Source of the DNA: Aliiglaciecola lipolytica E3
Lineage (GTDB): Bacteria; Pseudomonadota; Gammaproteobacteria; Enterobacterales; Alteromonadaceae
Length of the DNA stretch: 64,000 nucleotides
Reading direction: 5' to 3'
Assembly: GCF_000314975.1 (NCBI RefSeq)
Contig: NZ_BAEN01000022.1
Coordinates: 1-64,000, forward strand
Shown here: positions 36,193 to 46,138 of the stretch, piece by piece
Layout of the letters: each line of letters starts with the position of its first letter
How positions within the stretch are numbered: position 1 is the stretch's first letter
Notes under the pieces: generated by a model
The model's database searches: none
Seen by the model: the letters and a program-made list of their open reading frames with translations, nothing else
Told to the model about the DNA's origin: nothing
Program-made: the position numbers and the translations under genes

Positions 36193-37083
36193 ATGGTTCA
36201 CAGAGGCACATACCAGATGGCCAAATATGTCACACTACTATGGTTATTTTTTAGCCCTGTGTATATTTGCGCTGCACCAATTAAGTACATTGATAATACA
36301 GACTCTGTAGACAAACACGGTGTCTATTTCATCAGCTTATTAAAACTTGCCTTAGAAAAATCCAAAAGCCAATACGGTGACTTTGAAACGCAAGGAGTAC
36401 CTGTCACTATGCAACAGCATAGACTGTTTAAGAGTATCGACTCTGGCCTGATTGACTTAATGTGGACTGTTACATCTACCCAGCGCGAACAAGAAGCACT
36501 GGCCATTCGCATTCCTTTGTTAAAAGGCCTCATTGGCCACCGTGTTTTTGTCATTAAAAAAGACAGAGAACCTGAATTCAAGCAAATAAGTTCTTTGGTA
36601 CAACTTTCCGTACTATCTGCAATTCAAAGTCATGATTGGCCCGATGTTGCCATTTTAGAAAATGCTGGATTAAAAGTAGAAAAATTTAACTCTCATAGCT
36701 CTATGTACAAATTACTCGCCAACAATAATGTCGATTATTTTCCACGCTCTTTATTAGAAGTTGTTGAGGAAATGGAGCGTAATGCTGATGATACCTTGAT
36801 GATTAACCCTCATCATATGCTAGTTTATCCCAGTGCAATTTACTTTTTCGTTTCCAAAAAGAACACCGCTCTAGCGCAACGAATTGAATATGGTTTAAAT
36901 GCCGCCATTAAAGATGGCTCGTTTGACCAACATTTCTATTCTTATTCAGGTCACGCCAAAGCTCTGAAGGGACTAACTCTGCGTAATCGAACGGTGTTTA
37001 GAATTGATAATCCGTTGATGCCAGAATCAACTCCCATTCAAAATAAATCGCTTTGGTTAGATATTGAACGCATCCCTGACTGA
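36193..37083 (+). CDS. Periplasmic binding-protein-like protein next to aguAB
   Basis: A 296-residue exported protein with a signal peptide (AKYVTLLWLFFSPVYICAA) and a type II binding-protein fold like bacterial SBP_bac_3 relatives: SIDSGLIDLMWTVTSTQREQEA, then KGLIGHRVFVIKKD, and MLVYPSAIYFFVSKKNTALA. No permease or ATPase gene is near. Forty nt after aguB, it may sense or bind a polyamine-related ligand. The start could be Met9 (36217), which gives a shorter signal peptide. Confidence 0.75.
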   Translation: MVHRGTYQMAKYVTLLWLFFSPVYICAAPIKYIDNTDSVDKHGVYFISLLKLALEKSKSQYGDFETQGVPVTMQQHRLFKSIDSGLIDLMWTVTSTQREQEALAIRIPLLKGLIGHRVFVIKKDREPEFKQISSLVQLSVLSAIQSHDWPDVAILENAGLKVEKFNSHSSMYKLLANNNVDYFPRSLLEVVEEMERNADDTLMINPHHMLVYPSAIYFFVSKKNTALAQRIEYGLNAAIKDGSFDQHFYSYSGHAKALKGLTLRNRTVFRIDNPLMPESTPIQNKSLWLDIERIPD

Positions 37084-37103
37084 AGAGTCATTCATGCTAT
37101 CAA

Positions 37104-37712
37104 CTATGCACTAGCGCTTGGACGAGCACTCACAGCATTATACCAACGTTGCAAATTCACTTGATCATCTTTGATTTTAATTTTAACCACTCTGGCAAAA
37201 TCGATGGCGCAAAGCGCTGTGATGTCAGCAATAGAAAAGCTATTGTTAGCAATAAATTCATTGTCTTTTAGGCGTTTTTCCAACACGTTAAGATATTTAC
37301 TCGCATTGATACCTGCGACTTCACCATACTCAGGTACCGGAGTCATACGATCTTTAAAATAACCAGTCGTATGCTGAAAACACATGCCAACTTGCATAAA
37401 CAAAGCAAATTCAACTTGGCGTTGCCACATTTCAATTTGTGCTTGTTCAAGGGCTGTAGTTCCCATAAGTGGCGGTTCAGGATGAAGGGCTTCAAAATAA
37501 CGACAGATAGCGACAGATTCACTAATACACGTTCCATCGTCAAGTTCCAAAATAGGGACTTTACCAATTGGATTTTTTAAACGCATGTCTGGACTGATAT
37601 TTTCGCCTTTTTGCAAATCGACCTGCACATATTCCATATCTATGCCTTTTTCAGCTAGAAAAATTCGTACACGTCTTGGTGTCGGTGCGGTATGAGTATC
37701 ATAGATTTTCAT
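37104..37712 (-). CDS. Glutathione S-transferase family protein
   Basis: A 202-residue GST with the thioredoxin-like N-domain (MKIYDTHTAPTPRRVRIFLAEKGI; NPIGKVPILELDDGTCISESVAICRYFE, with cis-Pro and the glutathione Ser) and a helical C-domain. I take the ATG at 37712, which overlaps the DUF4112 stop as ATGA and is preceded by AGGAG. Substrate unknown; third gene of the hemH-DUF4112-GST operon. Confidence 0.92.
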   Translation of the reverse strand: MKIYDTHTAPTPRRVRIFLAEKGIDMEYVQVDLQKGENISPDMRLKNPIGKVPILELDDGTCISESVAICRYFEALHPEPPLMGTTALEQAQIEMWQRQVEFALFMQVGMCFQHTTGYFKDRMTPVPEYGEVAGINASKYLNVLEKRLKDNEFIANNSFSIADITALCAIDFARVVKIKIKDDQVNLQRWYNAVSARPSASA

Positions 37713-38128
37713 TTTTCTGACTCCTGCCATTTAGTCAATTTTTCTTGGGTTTGGGCGTCAATAGCCGCTTTATTTTGGCTTACCCACCAGCGTTCCATAA
37801 TACGCACATTTGCTTGATTAGATTTGTAAAAAATATCTGCGACATCACCTATTAGTGGGATTAAACCTAACAAAAAATCAATCAGGCTATTTCTAAGCAT
37901 TTTTATGATAAGCGGCGTTGGCAAACCCATACTTTTACCCATAACAATGATTATTGCGCCAACAATTAACATTATCCCGTCACCGATTCCTGGAATAAGT
38001 CCAATTAAAAAGTCTAAACCAAATTTAACCTCAGTGAAGGGAATACGCACCGCTGTATCAGACAAATTAGCTAATTTTTGTGCCACTAACAATGATTTAG
38101 GTGCTTCAACTGTAGCTTCAGTACTCAT
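37709..38128 (-). CDS. DUF4112 membrane protein
   Basis: A 139-residue protein with two hydrophobic segments. The pattern IPFTEVKFGLDFLIGLIPGIGDGIM then FLLGLIPLIGDVADIFYKSNQANVRIM, with repeated Gly-(L/I)-Ile-Pro-x-Ile-Gly-Asp, is typical of DUF4112. Function unknown. Overlaps hemH by four bases and the GST gene by four bases, so all three are probably translated as a coupled unit. Confidence 0.88.
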   Translation of the reverse strand: MSTEATVEAPKSLLVAQKLANLSDTAVRIPFTEVKFGLDFLIGLIPGIGDGIMLIVGAIIIVMGKSMGLPTPLIIKMLRNSLIDFLLGLIPLIGDVADIFYKSNQANVRIMERWWVSQNKAAIDAQTQEKLTKWQESEK

Positions 38129-39204
38129 TCATTTGCTCCTAAAGACTTGGCTAGCATGTCTCGATTTGCACTATCCGCGTCCTCTTTCCAACCATGAAGG
38201 TTTGTTTCGATGATAGCCGCCATCATATCAATATGTGCTGGGTCATCGTTCAGCGCAGGAATATACTCATAGCGTTTTCCTCCGGCTTCTAAAAAGTAAT
38301 CACGATTTTCAATGCCAATTTCTTCTATCGTTTCCAGACAATCCGCCGAAAATCCCGGACACACTACTTGCACTGACTCAACTCCACTGGCAGGAAGACT
38401 CTGTAGTGTATGATCAGTATAGGGCTTCAACCATTCCTCGCGTCCAAATCGAGATTGGAAACACACTAAGTACTGGTTTTGATTTAAGCCCAAATTTTCG
38501 GCTATTAAACGTGATGTTTTGTGGCATTGACAAAAGTACGGATCACCGTTGGTTAAGTATCTTGCAGGAATTCCGTGATACGAGAATATGAGTTTGTCAG
38601 CTTGTGGGTGATTTTGCCAATGTAGGCGAATTTTATCTGCCACAGCTTGGATATACTTTGGATGATCGCAATATTGCGAAATAAAACGAAGATCAGGGAT
38701 CCAACGTCGTTGTTGGAACTCTGCTGCTACAGCATCAAAAGTAGAAGCAGAAGTGGATGCGCAATATTGCGGATATAAAGGCAATACAACAATTTTACGA
38801 GCACCTTGTTGCAACATTGTATCTAACGTTTTGGATATACTTGGCTGCCCATATCGCATTGCAAAATCAACAACCACCTTGTCACCGTGACTGGCCCGCA
38901 TTTTTTGTTTTAATGCTTCAGCTTGTTTAGCAGTGTAGAGCATCAAAGGCGACCCTTCTTCCTGCCACACTGTTGAATAGGCTTTTGCGGAGCGTTTCGG
39001 TCGGAAGTTTAAGATGACCAAATTAAGAATCAACCACCACAAAACCCGTGGAACCTCGACTACACGCGGGTCAGATAAAAATTCTTTAAGATAGCTTCTA
39101 AGTGCCTTTTTAGTGGGTGCATCTGGCGTCCCTAAATTAGTGATAAGTACGCCTATTTTATCTTCCTGATTATGTTTAAAGTTTGGGCTACCTGTATATT
39201 TCAT
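38125..39204 (-). CDS. hemH: Ferrochelatase
   Basis: Inserts ferrous iron into protoporphyrin IX, the last step of haem synthesis. The 359-residue protein starts with KIGVLITNLGTPDAPTKKALRSYLKEFLSDPRVVE and has the catalytic His in LIFSYHGIPARYLTNGDPY and the conserved Glu region in FSADCLETIEEIGIENRDYF. It is longer than E. coli HemH (320), mostly at the ends. First gene of the unit with DUF4112 and GST. Confidence 0.96.
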   Translation of the reverse strand: MKYTGSPNFKHNQEDKIGVLITNLGTPDAPTKKALRSYLKEFLSDPRVVEVPRVLWWLILNLVILNFRPKRSAKAYSTVWQEEGSPLMLYTAKQAEALKQKMRASHGDKVVVDFAMRYGQPSISKTLDTMLQQGARKIVVLPLYPQYCASTSASTFDAVAAEFQQRRWIPDLRFISQYCDHPKYIQAVADKIRLHWQNHPQADKLIFSYHGIPARYLTNGDPYFCQCHKTSRLIAENLGLNQNQYLVCFQSRFGREEWLKPYTDHTLQSLPASGVESVQVVCPGFSADCLETIEEIGIENRDYFLEAGGKRYEYIPALNDDPAHIDMMAAIIETNLHGWKEDADSANRDMLAKSLGANE

Positions 39205-39235
39205 GAATCGTTTGGTCTCAAGTTTTTAAGTTCTA

Positions 39236-39264
39236 CGGGCTAACCCAATTATTGGATTAGCCGT
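39236..39264 (-). terminator. Hairpin between the AbgT transporter and hemH
   Basis: An 11-bp imperfect stem (GGCTAA-CCAAT against ATTGG-TTAGCC, one mismatch) lies about 45 nt past the AbgT stop. No proper T-run follows on the minus strand, so terminator function is uncertain. Confidence 0.4.
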
Positions 39265-39308
39265 AAGATCAATAATAACAGGTATGCTGTACATTATTTT
39301 AAGTTCTA

Positions 39309-40910
39309 TTAAGAACCTGCATTATAAAATGTAGGTGATTCTGGTCCTACAGGCAGTCCCAATAAAAACACCCAAATATAAAATAATAACGTCCAGCCAA
39401 TAAAGAAAGTAATTGAGTAAGGTAACATAGTCGCAATCAGCGTCCCCATCCCCAAATCTTTTTTATAACGTGCTGCTATCGCTAGAATCAATCCAAAATA
39501 ACTCATCATTGGCGATATGACATTGGTCACCGAATCACCAATACGATAAGCCGCTTGAATAACCTCTGGAGAATAACCTATCAACATCAACATAGGTACG
39601 AAAATCGGTGCAGTAACAGCCCACTGTGCAGATGCGCTGCCTAGAGATAAGTTTACTACTCCGCACATGAGGATGAATAATATAAATACTTCTGGTCCAT
39701 CTAACCCTAGCGCAGTTAATAAAGACGCGCCCTTGACCGCTAGAACAGTCCCTAAATTTGTCCATTTAAAAAATGCCACAAACTGAGCAGCAAAAAATAC
39801 TAATGTAATATACAGCCCCATGGAGCCCATACTTTTAGACATTGCGTTAATTATATCTTTATCGTTTTTCATTGTGCCGGTGATTCTTCCGTATACAAAA
39901 CCCGGGACAGCAAAAGTGACAAAAATAAAGGCGACGATACCTTTCAAAAACGGAGAACCTGCTACAGCGCCTGTTTCAGGATGACGTAAAATTCCATTTT
40001 CGGGCACAATGGTTAGAGCTAACAAAATACATACAGCAACAAAAGACACACCCGCCATTTTCAATGCGAACTTTTCTTTGTCGGTTGGCGCTGTCATCTC
40101 TTGCTTTTCAAGCTCTACAGATGCTTCACTTGGATCATAGGTCCCCAGCCTGGGTTCGACGATTTTCTCTGTTACAAGCGCCCCCATTGCAGCCACAACA
40201 AATGTACTAACAATCATGAAATACCAGTTAACCTCAGGGCCAACGACATATTCTGGAGAAATCATGTGAGCAGCAGATTCTGTAATACCTGACAACAAAG
40301 GATCTACTGTACCCAACAGTAAATTCGCGCTATATCCGCCTGATACACCAGCAAACGCGGCAGCCAAGCCAGCCAAAGGATGTCGACCAAGGGAGTGGAA
40401 AATCATTGCGGCTAAGGGAATTAAAACGACGTAACCCAATTCAGAAGCAGTGTTAGACAAAATTCCAGCCAGAACCACTGTTACTGTTACCATACGTCTG
40501 GAGGCATTCATAACCATCGCCCGCATGGCAGTTGAAAGTAACCCTGAATGTTCTGCAACCGATACACCTAACAATGCAACCAATACGGTACCTAGGGGTG
40601 CAAAACCAGTAAAGTTGGTTACCAATCCGGTGACAATTCGTTGTAAGCCTTCCGCATTAAATAACGATATAACCTCTATCATGCCGTCAGCATCGCGTCC
40701 TTTGGCCCCTAGAGGACGTGGATCAGCAACAGCAATATCAAAATATCCTAAAATGCCGCTCAGAATAACTATGAAAAGAGCAAGAAGTGCAAATAATGTA
40801 ATTGGATGTGGTAGTAAATTACCTAGCCACTCAACAGTTACAAGAAAACGTGAAAACCACCCTGAATTTTGTTCATTAGGCGACTGTTTGTCTGTTTGAT
40901 TTGAGATCAA
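39309..40910 (-). CDS. AbgT family transporter
   Basis: A 533-residue membrane protein with about 12 helices. Family motifs include GWFSRFLVTVEWLGNLLPHPITLFALLAL, VSGGYSANLLLGTVDPLLSGI, GVVNLSLGSASAQWAVTAPIFVPMLMLIGYSPE and GDSVTNVISPMMSYFGLIL. AbgT-type proteins take up p-aminobenzoyl-glutamate or export sulfonamide-like antimetabolites. The start is a TTG at 40910, supported by AGGA upstream and by the lack of any nearby in-frame ATG. Confidence 0.93.
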   Translation of the reverse strand: MISNQTDKQSPNEQNSGWFSRFLVTVEWLGNLLPHPITLFALLALFIVILSGILGYFDIAVADPRPLGAKGRDADGMIEVISLFNAEGLQRIVTGLVTNFTGFAPLGTVLVALLGVSVAEHSGLLSTAMRAMVMNASRRMVTVTVVLAGILSNTASELGYVVLIPLAAMIFHSLGRHPLAGLAAAFAGVSGGYSANLLLGTVDPLLSGITESAAHMISPEYVVGPEVNWYFMIVSTFVVAAMGALVTEKIVEPRLGTYDPSEASVELEKQEMTAPTDKEKFALKMAGVSFVAVCILLALTIVPENGILRHPETGAVAGSPFLKGIVAFIFVTFAVPGFVYGRITGTMKNDKDIINAMSKSMGSMGLYITLVFFAAQFVAFFKWTNLGTVLAVKGASLLTALGLDGPEVFILFILMCGVVNLSLGSASAQWAVTAPIFVPMLMLIGYSPEVIQAAYRIGDSVTNVISPMMSYFGLILAIAARYKKDLGMGTLIATMLPYSITFFIGWTLLFYIWVFLLGLPVGPESPTFYNAGS

Positions 40911-41043
40911 AACTATTCCTCTGTCGTGTCGGATCTTGTTATCAACTTCGTCCGTTGCAAGTCCTTATTATTTTTTTGCATATGATAGCGAATTAACACG
41001 ATAAAGTGCAGTTCTTGGTGATAATTAGGGTTGATGTATATTT

Positions 41044-43059
41044 TTAAGGTCCTGAACGAGTGACGACAAAGTTATCAATCATACTTTGCAGTGCCTTATC
41101 ATTGGTTGCCAGATTGGCAAAAATCAACTCAAGATTTTTTGCAATAGAAAGCCCAGAAGTAGAGGTCTCAAGCACATTATGGGTATCTTGGGCAATTTGT
41201 TTGATAGTGATTGCTTGCTGTTCAGATGCAGCAGCAACAGTTGTAGAAAGCTGTTCTAACTCTTTCACCTGACCGACTAATTCGGTAGAAAGCGCTTCAA
41301 CATCAGCTGCTCTGTGTAACGATTCCTGTGCAGTAGACACATTATTTTCCACAGACGCGACAACATCATTGCTAGCATCTTGTAAATCCTGCAATAAATT
41401 AGATATTGAATCCGAGCTCGCCTTACTTCCTTTTGCTAACGTTCGTACTTCATCAGCGACAACTGCAAAACCTCTTCCTGCTTCACCCGCCCTAGCCGCT
41501 TCGATAGCAGCGTTGAGCGCTAACAAATTTGTTTGTTCCGCTAATGAATTGATAGTATCTAAAATGCTGCTAATTGAAGTCACCTGCTCTTCCATATTGT
41601 TGGCTTTTTGTTTCACCACTGACATGTTTTCAGACATCATTTTCAAAGCATCGCTATTGGCCAAATTCACTTTAATACTTTGATTTGTTTTTTCCTTCAA
41701 TTTATCACTAGAATTGAATGTACTGGTTGCGGACCGTGCGATTTCCTCACTGGTTTGAGCCATTTCTTCCAGTGATGTCGCAATATTACTCGCTAATAAA
41801 TGATTCTGATCTGCATTCTTAACCACTTTCTTAGTCGATTCACTCAATTCCATTCCCAGCTTTTTGCCTGAATCTATAGTTGTAACTAAACCAACCACAA
41901 GATTTTTAAAAGCATTGAAGGTATGTTGGATTGCATGGGAAATTACACTCAATTCGTCACGGCCAGCCAATCTAACATCTACTGTTAAATCTCCATTCTC
42001 TGCGATAGTTTTTAAGTGAATAGTTAATTGATTTAAGCGACTTTTTAAGGAGCGCATTAAATGTATGTTGAGAAGAGCGAGTAACACTAATAAAAGGCTT
42101 AATAAAGCGGCTTCAATTATCAGCAACAATACGGCATTACTGCGATTCTGTTCAGACTCTTGGTGTTGTAGTACCCACTGCTGATCTAATACCTTTTTAA
42201 TTTCACCAATTTGTTCAGTCGCGAGGGAAAACCATTGTTGAGGAGTGTATGCAAATGCGAGTAATGGACCTGATGCGCTTGTCACTGCATCGCGAATTTG
42301 CAGCATATTTCTATAAGAACTTGAAGTGAAAATGCTATTCACCTTGTCTTTCTGGTCTTGTTCTAGAAAAAGTGGAAGGTATTTTGAAGTGGTTTCGAAT
42401 CCATCTACATATTCTGATATTTCAGACTTAGCTACTTCGCTGATGTTTTTACGTGCAATAACGCCATTTATTTTCCCTCGAGCTTGACCGGAATACTCCT
42501 TCAACCAAGCCAGCGCCAATGCCCCTTTTAGACCTTGAAGCACTTTTTTGTTGTTGACATAAACGTATAAGTTTTCTGCGGTATTCAATGCATACTGATT
42601 TAACAAACTATAATAAGCAAAAGCCTCAGGTGCTGATTGTGTATCAATTTTGGCTCTTACCGCATGTTTTTGCTTTAAATGTTCCGTCAGTATTTGTGAA
42701 AATTGCTGAATTTTAACCGTTTCTGGCCATGGCTGATTAATTAGCTTATTCAATGTTGATACGGCTTGATCCGCATTAATACGTTGTTGGGTCAACGACT
42801 TGTAAATATCAGAACTGCCAGACCCTAAAAAGCCAGCGCTCAGACCGCGTTCGACCGCATGATGATGAGCAACCTTTTCCAAACTATCTAATAACACTAA
42901 CATTCGTTTATCAGCATCGCTTTGCTCTACTAATAGCCATGCACTGCGTAAACTAAAAAATGCCAATAAAATAACTAATGTTGAAAAAATAACTAAGCTA
43001 ATCAAAGTAATTTTGATAATGCTAAAACGATGTACAAAGCCGCTTGCAGTTGAATTCAC
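41044..43059 (-). CDS. Methyl-accepting chemotaxis protein with a NIT sensor domain
   Basis: A 671-residue chemoreceptor. After a first membrane helix (about 14-36) comes a periplasmic nitrate/nitrite-sensing-type (NIT) domain, marked by [17 protein letters not shown], then a second helix (about 308-332), a HAMP region, and a signalling domain with the hairpin tip [30 protein letters not shown]. The GTG start is supported by AAGGA 6 nt upstream. It is divergent from the GTPase operon, across a 236-nt gap. The ligand is inferred only from the domain class. Confidence 0.93.
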   Translation of the reverse strand: MNSTASGFVHRFSIIKITLISLVIFSTLVILLAFFSLRSAWLLVEQSDADKRMLVLLDSLEKVAHHHAVERGLSAGFLGSGSSDIYKSLTQQRINADQAVSTLNKLINQPWPETVKIQQFSQILTEHLKQKHAVRAKIDTQSAPEAFAYYSLLNQYALNTAENLYVYVNNKKVLQGLKGALALAWLKEYSGQARGKINGVIARKNISEVAKSEISEYVDGFETTSKYLPLFLEQDQKDKVNSIFTSSSYRNMLQIRDAVTSASGPLLAFAYTPQQWFSLATEQIGEIKKVLDQQWVLQHQESEQNRSNAVLLLIIEAALLSLLLVLLALLNIHLMRSLKSRLNQLTIHLKTIAENGDLTVDVRLAGRDELSVISHAIQHTFNAFKNLVVGLVTTIDSGKKLGMELSESTKKVVKNADQNHLLASNIATSLEEMAQTSEEIARSATSTFNSSDKLKEKTNQSIKVNLANSDALKMMSENMSVVKQKANNMEEQVTSISSILDTINSLAEQTNLLALNAAIEAARAGEAGRGFAVVADEVRTLAKGSKASSDSISNLLQDLQDASNDVVASVENNVSTAQESLHRAADVEALSTELVGQVKELEQLSTTVAAASEQQAITIKQIAQDTHNVLETSTSGLSIAKNLELIFANLATNDKALQSMIDNFVVTRSGP

Positions 43060-43295
43060 GATTTATCCTTTTTGCGAAAAATTAAAAATGTTTGAGGGCT
43101 TTTTGCTTTTTTGAGTGTATGAGATTAGCCTAATAAACACACTAATTGGACAAGAATTAGCAAATTATCCGCAATAGAAACACGAGTTCAACCCCACATT
43201 TAAGAAAAAGCGATTAATATCAATAATATCCCGTGCATATAGTGTTTTTTTTAGGCTATGATTGATCATCGGTGTTTATACAGAAGGAAGTGAAA

Positions 43296-43847
43296 ATGGC
43301 GAGTAAAAAATCTGACAACAAAGACATAGTCGAAGAAGCTGTTAATAAAAGTGATGAAACTAGCTCTGAATTGGCGACATTGCGCCAAATTGTTTTTGGT
43401 GCAGCCCAAGCGGATATTGAAAATAGACTTTCAGTTTTAGAGAATAAAATGCTTGAACGCTTTCAACAGTCGGATCAGAAACTGGCTGAGCACGTTAAAG
43501 AATTAAACACCGTCATGCAAAATGGTTTCGAAGACATGCAAAACAAAGTCAACTCAGTTGACAAGCAATACGAAGATAAAACAGCTGAATTACACGCCTA
43601 TGCAGACAAACTTTCTTCCGAATTAGAAATGTCAGATACCAACGGCCGCCAAGAAACTGATGAACTTCATTCAAGAGTAGACAAAGAAGTCGCCTTACTA
43701 ACCGAAAAATACGATGCTCGATTTGCAGAAGCGTTAGAGAGATTAGATCAAGTAACGAAAGAGCTTAGTTCAACCAAAACCGATCGGAAAACATTGGCGA
43801 AACTACTCGCAACCATGGCGATTAATTTAGAAACCGACGAAGATTAA
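43296..43847 (+). CDS. Coiled-coil protein, first gene of the GTPase operon
   Basis: A 183-residue soluble protein, mostly a long charged coiled coil (about 40-165) with heptad-like Leu and Ile spacing. Near the N-terminus is LRQIVFGAAQADIENRLSVLE, similar to LRDIILGKNRQHVKQVL in the next protein. The family is not recognised. I use the ATG at 43296, five nt after AAGGAAG; an upstream GTG would add eight residues. It could link the membrane protein or GTPase into an oligomeric scaffold. Confidence 0.8.
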   Translation: MASKKSDNKDIVEEAVNKSDETSSELATLRQIVFGAAQADIENRLSVLENKMLERFQQSDQKLAEHVKELNTVMQNGFEDMQNKVNSVDKQYEDKTAELHAYADKLSSELEMSDTNGRQETDELHSRVDKEVALLTEKYDARFAEALERLDQVTKELSSTKTDRKTLAKLLATMAINLETDED

Positions 43848-43857
43848 AGCCACTTTT

Positions 43858-45621
43858 ATGGCAAACAACCCAGACGCCAAAAATGTACCCGATGACGAAG
43901 CGGCCATGCGTGAGCTTCGCGACATAATATTGGGTAAAAACAGGCAACATGTTAAGCAAGTATTAAAAGACAATGCGAGAGAAATTGTCGGTGATGTCGT
44001 AATAGAAGCAATTCATGATAGACAAAAATTAAACCAAGAATTCACCACTGTTTTGACCCCTGTGGTTCAGCAATCTGTTGAAAAATCCGTCAAAAATCAA
44101 AGTGAACAGTTTGTCGGTTACCTTTATCCGTTAGTGGGCCGTTTAGTACGCAAGTCGGTGACTGCTTTTTTAAGTGAATTCGTAGAGAAAACCAACGAAG
44201 TTATTGAGAATAGCCTTACTTTTAAAGGCATAACTTGGCGAATTAAAGCGTGGCAATCGGGCGTAAGCTTTTCCCAATATGTAGCGAGCCAAACGTTTGT
44301 ATTCAAAGTTGAGCAAGTCTTACTAATTCATAGAGAAACAGGAATACTACTCAATTCAGTTTCACAATCCGTCAGCGACTCGACAGATGGCGATCTGATT
44401 TCTGCTATGTTAACAGCAATTAATGACTTTGTTTCAGACTCGTTCGGTTCGCAAAAAAATACCTCAGAACAAAATTTAGAAGTTATCAAAACGGAAGATT
44501 TTTCCTTAGTCATCAAAAGAGGGCCTCAATTACTTTTAGTTGCCGCTGTTACTGGTAATATCCCGCAAAACATTTCGACCAAGTTCCAAATTACCAACGA
44601 ATATATCCATAAATTATACGCAAAAGAAATTGCCAATTTTAATGGTGATACTGTTGTGTTTGAACCAGCTGCCCAACAATTGAGTGACTGTTTAGTTGCG
44701 GAACTGCGTCCTGAAGCACAAAAACAAAGAAAACCCATTCTGGCGATTGGTTTATTTACCTTACTCATTCTCGGATTCAGTTTTTTAGGGTTAAAAAGTT
44801 ATCAACATAATCAGTTTTTAGAACAGGTCAGCGACATTGCACATCAACCTGGCATAATTGTTAGCAATATAGAAAAGTCAGGGTGGCAAAACATTAAACT
44901 AGAAATAATGCGAGATCCTGAAGCCATTTCTGTTGAAGATTGGATGTCTTCACAGCAGTTAGACACGACAAAGATAAGTTTATCCGAAAAGCAGTATCTG
45001 TCTTTAGAAGCACCACTTGTTAAAAATCGATTAAATAAACTATTAAAACAATTTCCGGAAGTCAGTATAGATTGGCAAAACGAAATTCCCACATTATCTG
45101 GTGTATTACCAAATGTGCAACGCCTTTCTTTAGCACGTGAAATTAACGCTATTCCCGGTTTACCTTATGCTGAAGAACTACTTTCTGGAGTCGTTACAAA
45201 AGAGCTTGATACGATTAGCGACGATAGCCCAGAAATACTAATGGCACTTTTTGAAATAAACTCAGCAAAAATTGATAGCACCCAGATTGAGTTTGCTCAA
45301 GGCCAAAGTGAACTGAGCAACGAAGCAAAAGATCAGTTGCTAACCTTATCAAGTACTTTAAAGGCGACAATAGAACTGGCTAAAAAGCTGGAGTTAAATG
45401 TAGGATTGATTATTATGGGTGCTAGTGATTCAACTGGCTCCAAACAATTTAATCAAGCATTGAGTCAAAAACGCGCATTCGCTGCACGTCAATATCTGAT
45501 AGAACAGGGAATTGAGCCAGAGTATTTAAATGCTATTGGCTTAGGGGTGATTGAAATCAAAGCAACTGGCGCAGGCTTACGAAAAGTCATTTTCAATGTT
45601 ATTGATTTTAAAAACGAATAA
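43858..45621 (+). CDS. Membrane protein with a roadblock/longin-like region and an OmpA domain
   Basis: A 587-residue protein. Residues 1-125 carry the LR-x-I-x-x-G motif and helices. Residues about 135-265 (KVEQVLLIHRETGILLNSV, then GPQLLLVAAVTGNIP) look like a roadblock/longin alpha-beta fold. A single membrane helix is at 293-313, and the periplasmic C-terminus ends in an OmpA peptidoglycan-binding domain (about 475-580, ASDSTG with its Asp, LSQKRA with its Arg). The topology would put the roadblock-like part in the cytosol and OmpA on the cell wall. Roadblock proteins such as MglB regulate Ras-like GTPases, and one is encoded next. The roadblock call is by eye. Confidence 0.78.
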   Translation: MANNPDAKNVPDDEAAMRELRDIILGKNRQHVKQVLKDNAREIVGDVVIEAIHDRQKLNQEFTTVLTPVVQQSVEKSVKNQSEQFVGYLYPLVGRLVRKSVTAFLSEFVEKTNEVIENSLTFKGITWRIKAWQSGVSFSQYVASQTFVFKVEQVLLIHRETGILLNSVSQSVSDSTDGDLISAMLTAINDFVSDSFGSQKNTSEQNLEVIKTEDFSLVIKRGPQLLLVAAVTGNIPQNISTKFQITNEYIHKLYAKEIANFNGDTVVFEPAAQQLSDCLVAELRPEAQKQRKPILAIGLFTLLILGFSFLGLKSYQHNQFLEQVSDIAHQPGIIVSNIEKSGWQNIKLEIMRDPEAISVEDWMSSQQLDTTKISLSEKQYLSLEAPLVKNRLNKLLKQFPEVSIDWQNEIPTLSGVLPNVQRLSLAREINAIPGLPYAEELLSGVVTKELDTISDDSPEILMALFEINSAKIDSTQIEFAQGQSELSNEAKDQLLTLSSTLKATIELAKKLELNVGLIIMGASDSTGSKQFNQALSQKRAFAARQYLIEQGIEPEYLNAIGLGVIEIKATGAGLRKVIFNVIDFKNE

Positions 45622-45641
45622 AAAAGGACATTAACGACACC

Positions 45642-46133
45642 ATGATCCAAAAGAAGATTTGCCTACTTGGCCCGTCAGGCGTAGGGAAAACCAGTTTGGT
45701 CAAACAATTTGTAGAGGGTATTTTTTCTGAAAAATACCTCACCACCATTGGTGTCAAAATTGATAAAAAAGTCATAGATTTAACGATCGAACAAGTACAA
45801 CTGATGATTTGGGACCTGGAAGGTATAGATCGATACTGCGGATTTCAGCCCAAATACCTCAGAGGCGCTTCAGCCTATGCCATTATAACCGATCAAACAC
45901 GTTCTCAAAGTCTCGTTGAAGGCATGGAAATTCATCGCATGGTCCGCGAAATAAGTGATATCCCCGCTATTTTAGTTGTCAATAAAAGTGACTTAGACGT
46001 CGCATGGCATTGGACCGAAAACGAACTAAATGGTTACAGTAAAGAGTTTGTTCGTAGCTTTTCAACCAGCGCTAAAACAGGGGCTCAGGTGGAAGAAATG
46101 TTTAAATTTATCGCTCAATTAACCTTGAAGTAA
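45642..46133 (+). CDS. Small Ras-like GTPase
   Basis: A 163-residue Ras-superfamily GTPase with no lipid anchor site. G1 is GPSGVGKT (10-17), the switch I Thr is Thr35 in TTIGVK, G3 is WDLEGID (57-63), G4 is NKSD (114-117) and G5 is SAK (143-145). In G3 the residue equal to Ras Gln61 is Ile62, so intrinsic hydrolysis is probably slow unless a partner supplies a catalytic residue. It lies between the OmpA-domain gene and the EAL gene, with gaps of 20 and 5 nt. Confidence 0.92.
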   Translation: MIQKKICLLGPSGVGKTSLVKQFVEGIFSEKYLTTIGVKIDKKVIDLTIEQVQLMIWDLEGIDRYCGFQPKYLRGASAYAIITDQTRSQSLVEGMEIHRMVREISDIPAILVVNKSDLDVAWHWTENELNGYSKEFVRSFSTSAKTGAQVEEMFKFIAQLTLK

Positions 46134-46138
46134 TCGCC

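Noticed and set aside
40450-40899. 149-codon frame opposite the AbgT gene
   Set aside because: Shadow of a membrane-protein gene; the AbgT motifs are on the other strand.
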